Position numbers and translations under genes: made by a program. From Liolophura sinensis (Eukaryota; Mollusca; Polyplacophora; Chitonida; Chitonidae): a stretch of DNA of 64,000 bases. The DNA lies in contig NC_088303.1 of assembly GCF_032854445.1 (NCBI RefSeq), positions 24,655,265 to 24,719,264 on the forward strand. The letters are read 5' to 3'. This document shows positions 12,761 to 24,369 of the stretch, one piece after another (the stretch's first letter is position 1; every line of letters starts with the position of its first letter). The notes under the pieces are model-generated. The model had not been told where the DNA came from, ran no database searches, and saw only the letters and a list, made by a program, of their open reading frames with translations.

Positions 12761-14061
12761 ATACTACGTTTTAAACCTTTATTCGCCATGGTATAATTGA
12801 AAAGTTTGTATTAATATTGTGATTAGTTAGAAAAATATTCTAACTGAGTTGAACTGACAAGAGGTCGGATTTCGCCAGTTACATGTAATCAGTTACCAGC
12901 TAACAAACTGTTGTTGTTTCTCTGGTTTTACTCTTTATGTCTTACTTTCTTATTGTATTATTCACCATTTTTTGCCAGACTTATGTGGCAAGCTGCCATT
13001 GTACTAAGCAGATTTCTTCTCTACAGATAATGACAGAGATTTCACTCCGTAAGCCTGTTTATCAATTCTTGGGGGTTTTTGCTTATATTAGGCAGCCGCC
13101 ATCCATGATAGCTTTTTAATTCGACTCCCCGCCAGGGACGAAATACTTCGGTTTAGGCTGTTAGTACCTTTTGCCAGCTCACTTCTTGTAGTTCAAAGAC
13201 GTTTCTCACAATCTACAACTGAAATGATTTATTGCCTGGTCTCCCCGCCCTGGGGTACCCATGCCTAGATTGACAGGTACTCTGCAGGACGCTATAGGGT
13301 CGGGCCGGCTTTCTGAGGGTCATAACTACTCGGCCAACAAGATGACACACGACATTTTTATCCAAAGGGCTCAGTTTCTGCTACAATACGAACAGGTTTA
13401 ATCCCCCCCACGGGTTTACAGTCTGTCCCAAATTGCTGCAACAATACCACCAAAAGTCGGACTCCACAATATTAGGCGAGTTCGTTGAATGGAACCCATA
13501 TTTTCTACCCTTAACCGACTCCAGGAAGGAAAACAATTAATTGGAAATACAAAGTGTGCTGTTCTTTATTTCCTCTTGGTTACATGTTTCTTGCTTCAGT
13601 TCACTCTGTCACTTAATTCTCGGCTGGGCTGTGATCGCATTTTTTAACACCTTTGCATTTCCCAACATGGGTCGATAACTGCTCCAGATCCGTAACCACC
13701 TATTGTGTGATCTCTAATTATTTATTCAGTGGTGCTATCATGTAAAATATAAAAAAAAATAAAAGATAAAAGTTTTGGAATTTTTTATCAAACCTTTAAA
13801 TTGTTTCGATGTGATGAGCCGAAAATCATCAACAATAATTGGACAAAAGTAATTGTAAGACATATTGCAAATGTTTCCAAGTACATGGAGATGTTCTCGG
13901 TGAGGATAGAACTCACAACACTCAGACAGCCCTTGCAAGCGTTATTATGAGAAAGATGCGCTGCATATTGGTTTACCGTCCAAATTTTTGACCAAAGCAG
14001 TACGTCAAAGCGGAAAGATTTAAAATTGTTTCAGAAACATTCCTATTTCATACAAAATATA

Positions 14062-14152
14062 TGTCCCGGGTGAGGATCGAACTCACGACCTTCAGATAGC
14101 CCGTTCATTTGTGATTATGAGACTGACGCGCTGCCTACTGCGCTACCGAGGC
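14062..14152 (-). tRNA. tRNA-Met(CAT) with 18-nt intron, unit 2
   Basis: Same gene as in unit 1 but with a perfect GCGC/GCGC D-stem and a consensus A box (TAGCGCAGTAGG). One mismatch (C2-A71) lies in the acceptor stem, so function is a little doubtful. B box GTTCGATCC intact. Confidence 0.77.
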
Positions 14153-14970
14153 CTCTGATGATAGTGTTTTTTATAAACTTTACATTTGTGTCGACAAAGC
14201 AATTGAGGTAAAAGGTAAAACATTTCGAATTATTTATCAAACATTTAATTCCTTTCGATGTGATGAGCCGAAAAGAGTTTAAATGCATCAAAAATAATTG
14301 GACAAAAGCAAATGTAAGATATATTGCAAATGTTTCCAAGTACATGGAGATGTTCTCGGTGACGATGGATCTCACAACACTCAAACTGCCCGTCCAAGTG
14401 TGATTATGAGAAAGATGCGCTGAGAAATTTAACCGTCCAAATTTTTGACCAAAACAGTACGTGAAAGCAGAAAGATGTAAAATAGTTTTTCAAACATTCC
14501 TATTTCATTCAATATAAGAGACAAGTGAGTGAAAAATCTATCCCTGATTTATTAGGTGTGTCCTCGCCCAAAAGCGGTTCAACGTGTTTTAGACCAATTA
14601 CGAATTTATTATCCCGATTATGATTGACGATGGGTTCTGTCTTATTCCATCGCAGCTGGTCAAGCAAATGAAATACACTAATACATCGTTGTCATATTTA
14701 ATCTTTGACCAAGCTTGTACCACGGTCTATCTTCTCTCCAGCTGAACTCTAATGAGCAAAAATAGTCGTAAATATTGACATGTTTTCATGGGTCGTATTA
14801 CGCTGATTTCGTGGCGTGTAACATTTCCTATTCGTTACAGCTTCAGTGAGTAAACAATTGACAGTGTTACAGAGAATGCAGTGAAAATGGTTGCACTTAA
14901 TCTGTGAGGTGAGAAATGCTGGAGTTAAGTATTCGCAACTCGTGGCATTGGTATACTGGTCGCAAAAGTT

Positions 14971-15174
14971 GAGCGGATTAAGCAGTGGAGAACTCGGGTT
15001 AAGTTCTCAACTCCTGGGATTAAATATTAGCGCACTCGGATTAAATAATGAACTACTCAGATTGAGTACTGGCGTAATCAGGTCAAGTTCTGAACTACTC
15101 GGATTAAGTACTTGCGTACTCAAGTTACGTTCTGAACTACGCGAAAAAAGTACTGGCGCTCTCGGGTTAAGTCG
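14971..15174. repeat. 21-bp minisatellite, unit 2/3 border (about 10 copies, the shortest)
   Basis: Same repeat, about six copies fewer than at 12430. This loss (about 126 bp) matches the 125-bp difference between unit 2 (2415) and unit 1 (2540). Confidence 0.9.
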
Positions 15175-16475
15175 TATACCACGTTTTAAACCTTTATTCG
15201 CCATGGTATAATTGAAAAGTTTGTATTAATATTGTGATTAGTTAGAAAAATATTCTAACTGAGTTGAACTGACAAGAGGTCGGATTTCGCCAGTTACATG
15301 TAATCAGTTACCAGCTAACAAACTGTTGTTGTTTCTCTGGTTTTACTCTTTATGTCTTACTTTCTTATTGTATTATTCACCACTTTTTGCCAGACTTATG
15401 TGGCAAGCTGCCATTGTACTAAGCAGATTTGTTCTCTACAGATAATGACATAGATTTCACTCCGTAAGCCTGTTTATCAATTCTTGGGTGTTCTTGCTTA
15501 TATTAGGCACCCGCCATCCATGATAGCTTTTTACGTCGACTCCCGGCCAGGGACGAAATACTTCGGTTTAGGCTGTTAGTACCTTATGCCAGTTCAGTTC
15601 TTGTAGTTCAAAGACGTTTCTCACAATCTACCACTGAAATGATTTATTGCCTGGTCTCCCCGCCCTGGGGTACCCATGCCTAGATTGACAGGTACTCTGT
15701 AGGACGCTATAGGGTCGGGCCGACTTTCTGAGGGTCATAACTACTCGGCCAACAAGATGACACACGACCTTTTTATCCATAGGGCTCAGTTTCTGCTACA
15801 ATACGAACAGGTTTAATCACCCCCACGGGTTTACAGTCTGTCCCAAATTGCTGCAACAATACAACCAAAAGTCGGACTCCACAATATTAGGCGAGTTCGT
15901 TGAATGGAACCCATATTTTCTACCCTTAACCGACTCCAGGAAGAAAAAGAATTAATTGGAAATACAAAGTGTGCTGTTCTTTTCTTCCTCTTGGTTACAT
16001 GTTTCTTGCTTCAGTTCACTCTGTCACTTAATTCTCGGCTGGGCTGTGATCGCATTTTTTAACACCTTTGCATTTCCCAACATGGGTCGATAACTGCTCC
16101 AGATCCGTAACCACCTATTGTGTGATCTCTAATTATTTATTCAGTGGTGCTATCATGTAATATATAAAAAAAATAAAAGATAAAAGTTTTGGAATTTTTT
16201 ATCAAACCTTTAAATTGTTTCGATGTGATGAGCCGAAAATCATCAACAATAATTGGACAAAAGTAATTGTAAGACATATTGCAAATGTTTCCAAGTACAT
16301 GGAGATGTTCTCGGTGAGGATGGAACTCACAACACTCAGACAGCCCTTGCAAGCGTTATTATGAGAAAAATGCGCTGCATATTGGTTTACCGTCCAAATT
16401 TTTGACCAAAGCAGTACGTCAAAGCGGAAAGATTTAAAATTGTTTCAGAAACATTCCTATTTCATACAAAATATA

Positions 16476-16566
16476 TGCCCCGAGTGAGGATCGAACTCAC
16501 GACCTTCAGATAGCCCGTTCATTTGTGATTATGAGACTGACGCGCTGCCTACTGCGCTACCGAGGC
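16476..16566 (-). tRNA. tRNA-Met(CAT) with 18-nt intron, unit 3
   Basis: Complete cloverleaf. The acceptor stem pairs at all seven positions with two wobbles. D-, anticodon- and T-stems as in unit 2. Intron and anticodon identical to the other units. Confidence 0.82.
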
Positions 16567-17383
16567 CTCTGATGATAGTGTTTTTTATAAACTTTACATT
16601 TGTGTCGACAAAGCAATTGAGGTAAAAGGTAAAACATTTCGAATTATTTATCAAACATTTAATTCCTTTCGATGTGATGAGCCGAAAAGAGTTTAAATGC
16701 ATCAAAAATAATTGGACAAAAGCAAATGTAAGATATATTGCAAATGTTTCCAAGTACATGGAGATGTTCTCGGTGACGATGGATCTCACAACACTCAAAC
16801 TGCCCGTGCAAGTGTGATTTGAGAAAGATGCGCTGAGAAATTTAACCGTCCAAATTTTTGACCAAAACAGTACGTGAAAGCAGAAAGATGTAAAATAGTT
16901 TTTCAAACATTCCTATTTCATTCAATATAAGAGACAAGTGAGTGAAAAATCTATCCCTGATTTATTAGGTGTGTCCTCGCCCAAAAGCGGTTCAACGTGT
17001 TTTAGACCAATTACGAATTTATTATCCCGATTATGATTGACGATGGGTTCTGTCTTATTCCATCGCAGCTGGTCAAGCAAATGAAATACACTAATACATC
17101 GTTGTCATATTTAATCTTTGACCAAGCTTGTACCACGGTCTATCTTCTCTCCAGCTGAACTCTAATGAGCAAAAATAGTCGTAAATATTGACATGTTTTC
17201 ATGGGTCGTATTACGCTGATTTCGTGGCGTGTAACATTTCCTATTCGTTACAGCTTCAGTGAGTAAACAATTGACAGTGTTACAAAGAATGTAGTGAAAA
17301 TGGTTGCACTTAATCTGTGAGGTGAGAAATGCAGGAGTTAAGTATTCGCAACTCGTGGCATTGGTATACTGGTCGCAAAAGTT

Positions 17384-17756
17384 GAGCGGATTAAGCAGTG
17401 GAGAACTCGGGTTAAGTTCTCAACTCCTGGGATTAAGTATTAGCGCACTCAGATTAGGTAATGAACTACTCAGATTAAGTCCTGGCGTACTGGGATTAAA
17501 TGATGAACCACTCGAAGAAAGTACTGGCGTAATCAGATTAAATATTGAAGTACTCAGATTAGGTACGGGCGTACTCGGATTAAATAAATAACTACTCAGA
17601 TTAGGTACAGGCGTACTCGGATTAAATAATGAACTACTCAGATTAAGTACTGGCGTAATCAGGTCAAGTTCTGAACTACTCGGATTAAGTACTTGCGTAC
17701 TCAAGTTACGTTCTGAACTACGCGGAATAAGTACTGGCGCTCTCGGGTTAAGTCGT
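17384..17756. repeat. 21-bp minisatellite, unit 3/4 border (about 18 copies)
   Basis: Eight copies more than at 14971, matching the longer unit 3. One internal copy differs so that the plus-strand frame stops at 17591. Confidence 0.9.
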
Positions 17757-19058
17757 ATACCACGTTTTAAACCTTTATTCGCCATGGTATCATTGAAAAG
17801 TTTGTATTAATATTGTGAATAGTTAGAATAAAATTCTAACTGAGTTGAACTGACAAGAGGTCGGATTTCGCCAGTTACATGTAATCAGTTACCAGCTAAC
17901 AAACTGTTGTTGTTTCTCTGGTTTTACTCTTTATGTCTTACTTTCTTATTGTATTATTCACCACTTTTCGGCAGACTTATGTGGCAAGCTGCCATTGTAC
18001 TAAGCAGATTTCTTCTCTACAGATAATGACAGAGATTTCACTCCGTAAGTCTGTTTATCAATTCTTGTGTGTTCTTGCTCATATTAAGTAGCCGCCATCC
18101 ATGATAGCTTTTTAAGTCGACTCCCCGCCAGAGGCGAAACACTTCGGTTTAGGCTGTTAGTACCTTATGCCAGTTCACTTCTTGTAGTTCAAAGACGTTT
18201 TACACAATCTACCATTGAAATTATTTATTGCCTGGTCTCCCCGCCCTGGGGTACCCATGCCTAGATTGACAAATACTCTGCAAGACGCTATAGGGTCGGG
18301 CCGGCTTTCTGAGGGTCATAACTACTCGGCCAACAAAATGACACACGACCTTTTTATCCATAGGGCTCAGTTTCTGCTACAATACGAACAGGTTTAATCC
18401 CCCCACGGGTTTACAGTCTGTCCCAAATCGCTGCAACAATACAACCAAAAGCCGGACTCCACAATATTAGGCGAGTTCGTTAAATGGAACCCATGTTTTC
18501 TACCCTTAACCGACTCCAGGAAGAAAAAGAATTAATTGGAAATACAAAGTGTGCTGTTCTTTTCTTCCTCTTGGTTACATGTTTCTTGCTTCAGTTCACT
18601 CTGTCACTTAATTCTCGGCTGGGCTGTGATCGCCTCCTTTACAACCTTTCCATTTCTCAACATGGGTCGATAAATGCTCCAGATCCGTAACCACCTATTG
18701 TGTGATATCTTTAATTATTCATTCAGTGGTGCTATCAGGTTAAATATAAAAAAAAATAAAAGATAAAAGATTTGGGATTCTTTATCAAACCTTTAATTCG
18801 TTTCGATGTGATGAACCGAAAATCATCAACAATAATTGGGCAAAAGTAATTGTAAGACATATTGCAAATGTTTCCAAGTACATGGAGATGTTCTCGGTGA
18901 GGATGGAACCCACAACACTCAGACAGCCCTTGCAAGCGTTATCATGAGAAAGATGCGCTGCATATTGGTTTACCGTCCAAATTTTTGACCAAAGCATTAC
19001 GTCAAAATTGAAAGATTTAAAATAGTTTCTGAAACATTCCTATTTCATACAAAATATA

Positions 19059-19149
19059 TGCCCCGGGTGAGGATCGAACTCACGACCTTCAGATAGCCCG
19101 TTCATTTGTGATTATGAGACTGACGCGCTGCCTACTGCGCTACCGAGGC
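19059..19149 (-). tRNA. tRNA-Met(CAT) with 18-nt intron, unit 4
   Basis: Complete cloverleaf with acceptor halves GCCTCGG and CCGGGGC (one G-T wobble). A and B boxes match Pol III consensus. Confidence 0.84.
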
Positions 19150-19967
19150 CTCTGATGATAGTGTTTTTTATAAACTTTACATTAGTGTCGACAAAGCAAT
19201 TGAGGTAAAAGGTAAAACATTTCGAATTATTTATCAAACATTTAATTCCTTTCGATGTGATGAGCCGAAAAGAGTTTAAATGCATCAAAAATAATTGGAC
19301 AAAAGCAAATGTAAGATATATTGCAAATGTTTCCAAGTACATGGAGATGTTCTCGGTGACGATGGAACTCACAACACTCAGACTGCCCGTGCAAGTGTAA
19401 TTATGAGAAAGATGCGCTGAGAAATTTAACCGTCCAAATTTTTGACCAAAACAGTACGTAAAAGAAGAAAGATTTAAAATAGTTTTTCAAACATTCCTAT
19501 TTCATTCAATATAAGAGACAAGTGAGTGAAAAATCTATCCCTGATTTATTAGGTGTGTCCTCGCCCAAAAGCGGTTCAACGTGTTTTAGACCAATTACGA
19601 ATTTATTATCCCGATTATGATTGACGATGGGTTCTGTCTTATTCCATCGCAGCTGGTCAAGCAAATGAAATATACGAATACATCGTTGTCATATTTAATC
19701 TTTGACCAAGCTTGTACCACGGTCTATTTTCTCTCCAACTGAACTCTAATGAGCAAAAACAGTCGTAAATATTGACATGTTTTCATGGGTCGTATTACGC
19801 TGATTTCGTGGCGTGTAACATTTCCTATTCGTTACAGCTTCAGTGAGTAAGCAATTGACAGTGTTACAAAGAATGCAGTGAAAATGGTTGCACTTAATCT
19901 GTGAGGTGAGAAATGCTGGAGTTAAGTATTCGCAACTCGTGGCATTGGTATACTGGTCGCAAAAGTT

Positions 19968-20340
19968 GAGCGGATTAAGCAGTGGAGAACTCGGGTTAAG
20001 TTCTCAACTCCTGGGATTAAGTATTAGCGCACTCAGATTAAGTAATGAACTACTCAGATTAAGTACTGGCGCACTGGCATTAAATGATGAACCACTCGAA
20101 GAAAGTACTGGCGCAATCAGATTAAATATTGAAGTACTCAAATTAGGTACGGGCGTACTCGGATTAAATAATGAACTACTCAGTTTAGGTACAGGTGTAC
20201 TCGGATTAAATAATGAACTACTCAGATTGAGTACTGGCGTAATCAGGTCAAGTTCTGAACTACTCGGATTAAGTACTTGCGTACTCAAGTTACGTTCTGA
20301 ACTACGCGGAATAAGTACTGGCATACTCGGGTTAAGTCGT
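19968..20340. repeat. 21-bp minisatellite, unit 4/5 border (about 18 copies)
   Basis: Same length as at 17384. Here the plus strand is open for 172 codons (19888-20406) and the minus strand for 121 (20004-20369). Confidence 0.9.
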
Positions 20341-21640
20341 ATACCACGTTTTAAACCTTTATTCGCCATGGTATCATTGAAAAGTTTGTATTATTATTGT
20401 GAATAGTTAGAATAAAATTCTAACTGAGTTGAACCGACAAGAGGTCGGATTTCGCCAGTTAGATGTAATCAGTTACCAGCTAACAAATTGTCGTTGTTTC
20501 TCTGGTTTTACTCTTTATGTTGTACTTTCTTATTGTATTATTCACCACTTATTGCCAGACTTATGTGGCAAGCTGCCATTGTACTAAGCAGATTTCTTCT
20601 CTACAGATAATGACAGAGATTTCACTCCGTAAGCCTGTTTATCAATTCTTGGGTGTTCTTGCTTATATTAAGCAGCCGCCATCCATGATAGCTTTTTAAG
20701 TCAACTCCCCGCCAGGGACGAAATACTTCGGTTTAGGCTGTTAGTACCTTATGGCAGTTCACTTCTTGTAGTTCAAAGACGTTTCTCACAATCTACCATC
20801 GAAATGATTTATTGCCTGTTCTCCCCGCCCTGGGGTACCCATGCCTAGATTGACAGGTACTCTGCAGGACGCTATAGGGTCGGGCCGGCTTTCTGAGGGT
20901 CATAACTACTCGGCCAACAAGATGACACACGACCTTTTTATCCATAGGGCTCAGTTTCTGCTACAATACGAACAGGTTTAATCCCCCCCACTGGTTTACA
21001 GTCTGTCCCAAATTGCTGCAACAATACAACCAAAAGTCGGACTCCATAATATTAGGCGAGTTCGTTGAATGAAACCCATATTTTCTACCCGTAACCGACT
21101 CCAGGAAGGAAAACAATTAATTGGAAATACAAAGTGTGATGTTCTTTTCTTCCTCTTGGTTACATGTTTCTTGCTTCAGTTCACTCTGTCACTTAATTCT
21201 CGGCTGGGCTGTGATCGCATCTTTTAACACCTTTGCATTTCCCAACATGGGTCGAAAACTGCTCCAGATCCGTAACCACCTATTGTGTGATCTCTAATTA
21301 TTTATTCAGTGGTGCTATCAGGTTAAATATCAAAAAAATAAAAGATAAAAGATTTGGAATTCTTTATCAAACGTTTAATTCGTTTCGATGTGATGAACCG
21401 AAAATCATCAACAATAATTGGGCAAAAGTAATTGTAAGACACATTGCAAATGTTTCCAAGTACATGGAGATGTTCTCGGTGAGGATGGAACCCACAACAC
21501 TCAGAGAGCCCTTGCAAGCGTTATCATGAGAAAGATGCGCTGCATATTGGTTTACCGTCCAAATTTTTGACCAAAGCATTACGTCAAAGCGGAAAGATTT
21601 AAAATAGTTTCTGAAACATTCCTATTTCATACAAAATATA

Positions 21641-21731
21641 TGCCTCGGGTGAGGATCGAACTCACGACCTTCAGATAGCCCGTTCATTTGTGATTATGAG
21701 ACTGACGCGCTGCCTACTGCGCTACCGAGGC
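21641..21731 (-). tRNA. tRNA-Met(CAT) with 18-nt intron, unit 5
   Basis: The best copy: acceptor halves GCCTCGG and CCGAGGC pair perfectly by Watson-Crick rules. D-stem GCGC/GCGC, anticodon arm TCAGT-CTCATAA-TCTGA, T-arm GTGAG-TTCGATC-CTCAC. The difference from unit 4 (G70 versus A in the 3' strand) changes a wobble into a full pair. Confidence 0.86.
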
Positions 21732-22549
21732 CTCTGATAATAGTGTTTTTTATAAACTTTACATTAGTGTCGACAAAGCAATTGAGGTAAAAGGTAAAAA
21801 ATTTCGAATTATTTATCAAACATTTAATTCCTTTCGATGTGATGAGCCGAAAAGAGTTTAAATGCATCAAAAATAATTGGACAAAAGTAAATGTAAGATA
21901 TATTGCTACTGTTTCCAAGTACATGGAGATGTTCTCGGTGACGATGGAACTCACAACACTCAGACTGCCCGTGCAAGTGTAATTATGAGAAAGATGCGCT
22001 GAGAAATTTAACCGTCCAAATTTTTGACCAAAACAGTACGTAAAAGCAGAAAGATTTAAAATAGTTTTTCAAACATTCCTATTTCATTCAATATAAGAGA
22101 CAAGTGAGTGAAAAATCTGTCCCTGATTTATTAGGTGTGTCCTCGCCCAAAAGCGGTTCAACGTGTTTCAGATCAATTACGAATTTATTATCCCGATTAT
22201 GATTGACGATGGGTTCTGTCTTATTCCATCGCAGCTGGTCAAGCAAATGAAATACACTAATACATCGTTGTCATATTTAATCTTTGACCAAGCTTGTACC
22301 ACGGTCTATTTTCTCTCCAACTGAACTCTAATGAGCAAAAACAGTCGTAAATATTGACATGTTTTCATGGGTCGTATTACGCTGATTTCGTGGCGTGTAA
22401 CATTTCCTATTCGTTACAGCTTCAGTGAGTAAGCAATTGACAGTGTTACAAAGAATGTAGTGAAAATGGTTGCACTTAATCTGTGAGTTGAAAAATACTG
22501 GAGTTAAGTATTCGCAACTCGTGGCATTGGTATACTGGTCGCAAAATTT

Positions 22550-22828
22550 GAGCGGATTGAGCACTGGAGAACTCGGGCTAAGTTCTCAACTACTGGGATT
22601 AAGTATTAGCGGACTCGGATTAAGTAATGAACTACTCAGATTAAGTACTGGCCTACTGGGATTAAATAATGAACCACTCGAAAAAAAGTACTGGCGCAAT
22701 CAGATTAAATATTGAACTACTCAGATTAGGTACGGGCGTACTCGGATTAAATAATGAACTACTTAGATTAAGTACTGGCGTAATCAGGTCAAGTTCTGAA
22801 CTACTCGGATTAGGTACTTGCGTACTAT
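22550..22828. repeat. 21-bp minisatellite, unit 5/6 border (about 13 copies, 3' end lost)
   Basis: The array lacks the usual last copies and the CGCCATGGTAT block, jumping straight to the GTGAATAGTTAGAAT sequence of the next unit. Confidence 0.85.
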
Positions 22829-24086
22829 TGTGAATTATAAATATTATTAATATTGTGAATAGTTAGAATAAAATTCTAACTGAGTTGAACTGACAAGAGG
22901 TCGGATTTGGCCAGTTAGATGTAATCAGTTACCAGCTAACAAACTGTTGTTTCTCTGGTTTTACTCTTTCTTATTGTATTATTCACCACTTATTGCCAGA
23001 CTTATGTGGCAAGCTGCCATTGTACTAAGCAGATTTCTTCTCTACAGATAATGACAGAGATTTCACTCCGTAAGCCTGTTTATCAATTCTTGGGTGTTCT
23101 TGCTTATATTAAGCAGCCGCCATCCATGATAGCTTTTTAAGTCGACTCCCCGCCAGGGACGAAATACTTCGGTTTAGGCTGTTAGTACCTTATGCCAGTT
23201 CACTTCTTGTAGTTCAAAGACGTTTCTCACAATCTACCATTGAAATAATTTATTGCCTGGTCTCCCCGCCCTGGGGTACCCATGCCTAGATTGACAGGTA
23301 CTCTGCAGGACGCTATAGGGTCGGGCCGGCTTTCTGAGGGTCATAACTACTCGGCCAAGAAAATGACACACGACCCTGTTATCCATAGGGCTCAGTTTCT
23401 GCTACAATTCGAGCAGGTTTAATCCCCCCACTGGTTTACAGTCTGTCCCAAATTGCTGCAACAATACAACCAAAAGCCGGACTCCACAATATTAGGCGAG
23501 TTCGTTGAATGGAACCCATATTTTCTACCCTTAACCGACTCCAGGAAGAAAAAGAATTAATTGGAAATACAAAGTGTGCTGTTTTTTTCTTCCTCTTGGT
23601 TACATGTTTCTTGCTTCAGTTCACTCTGTCACTTAATTCTCGGCTGGGCTGTGATCGCATCTTTTAACACCTTTCCATTTCCCAACATGGGTTGATAACT
23701 GCTCCGGATCCGTAACCACCTACTGTGTGATTTCTTTAATTATTCATTCAGTGGTGCTATCACGTAAAATATAAAAAAAATAAAAGATAAAAGATTTGGA
23801 ATTCTTTATCAAACATTTAATTCCTTTCGATGTGATGAGCCGAAAAGAGTTGATATGCATCAAAAATAATTGGACAAAAGTAATTGTAAGACATATTGCT
23901 ACTGTTTTCAAGTACATGGAGATGTTCTCGGTGAGGATGGAACTCACAACACTCCGACTGCCCAAGTGTGATTATGAGAAAGATGCGCTGAGAAATTTAA
24001 CCGTCCAAATTTTTGATCAAAACAGTACGTAAAAGCGGAAAGATGTAAAATAGTTTTTCAAACATTCCTATTTCATACAAAATATT

Positions 24087-24140
24087 TGCCACAGGTGAGG
24101 ATGGAACCCACAACACTCAGACAGCCTGTGGAAGTTTGAT
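24087..24140 (-). pseudogene. 3' half of a tRNA-Met-like relic at a LINE junction
   Basis: It retains a T-arm-like part and an intron-sized ATCAAACTTCCACAGGCT that aligns with the 18-nt intron of the intact gene. The 5' half is absent; an A-run (minus strand) and then LINE copy 1 adjoin. Confidence 0.65.
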
Positions 24141-24145
24141 TTTTT

Positions 24146-24168
24146 TTTTTTGAGGTGGGGGGGGGGGT
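24146..24168. repeat. G-rich homopolymer next to a T-run
   Basis: TTTTTTTTTTT then GAGGTGGGG and a G-run. On the minus strand it reads C-run then A-run, i.e. the A-tail at the 3' end of LINE copy 1. Confidence 0.6.
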
Positions 24169-24369
24169 GTAGAATTTATGACCAAATTCTCTGAAAGAAC
24201 AAGGGTACATGAATTGAGTCTTTCCTCCTTCTATTCCCACACCTGTTCATGTTAAAATCATTTATCACAGACTTACTAAGACTGCTGTGGGACACATAGA
24301 ACAATATCTTAGTTTCATTTCACTCACACTTGCCGTAATACAGTGATATCGTTATTAAGGTGAAGAATG

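Larger units (their letters stand above)
10185..24140 (-). repeat. tandem macrosatellite carrying tRNA-Met genes, five full units and one partial
   Basis: Using the CGCCATGGTAT block as phase, units are 10244-12783, 12784-15198, 15199-17779, 17780-20363, 20364 to about 22828, and a shortened last unit to about 24140. They are near identical over long stretches. In plus-strand order each unit holds a block of about 1 kb of unknown function, a tRNA-Met relic, an intact tRNA-Met gene (minus strand), a second relic, another unique block and a 21-bp minisatellite. The sixth unit lacks the intact tRNA and one relic. The strand given is that of the tRNA genes. The unique blocks match no gene I know. 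Short recurrent open frames (60 codons at 10397, 12937 and 20517; 66 codons minus at 11197, 13738 and 18735) are by-products of repetition. Confidence 0.93.

Noticed and set aside
19888-20406. Open frames of up to 172 codons in the macrosatellite
   Set aside because: They are read out of a 21-bp minisatellite that is open on both strands; the repeats vary in number and one copy stops. No protein family or start context supports them.
10185-24140. CRISPR-like array
   Set aside because: Repeats are long, nested and diverged, in animal-type DNA with spliced genes; there are no short identical repeats with unique spacers.
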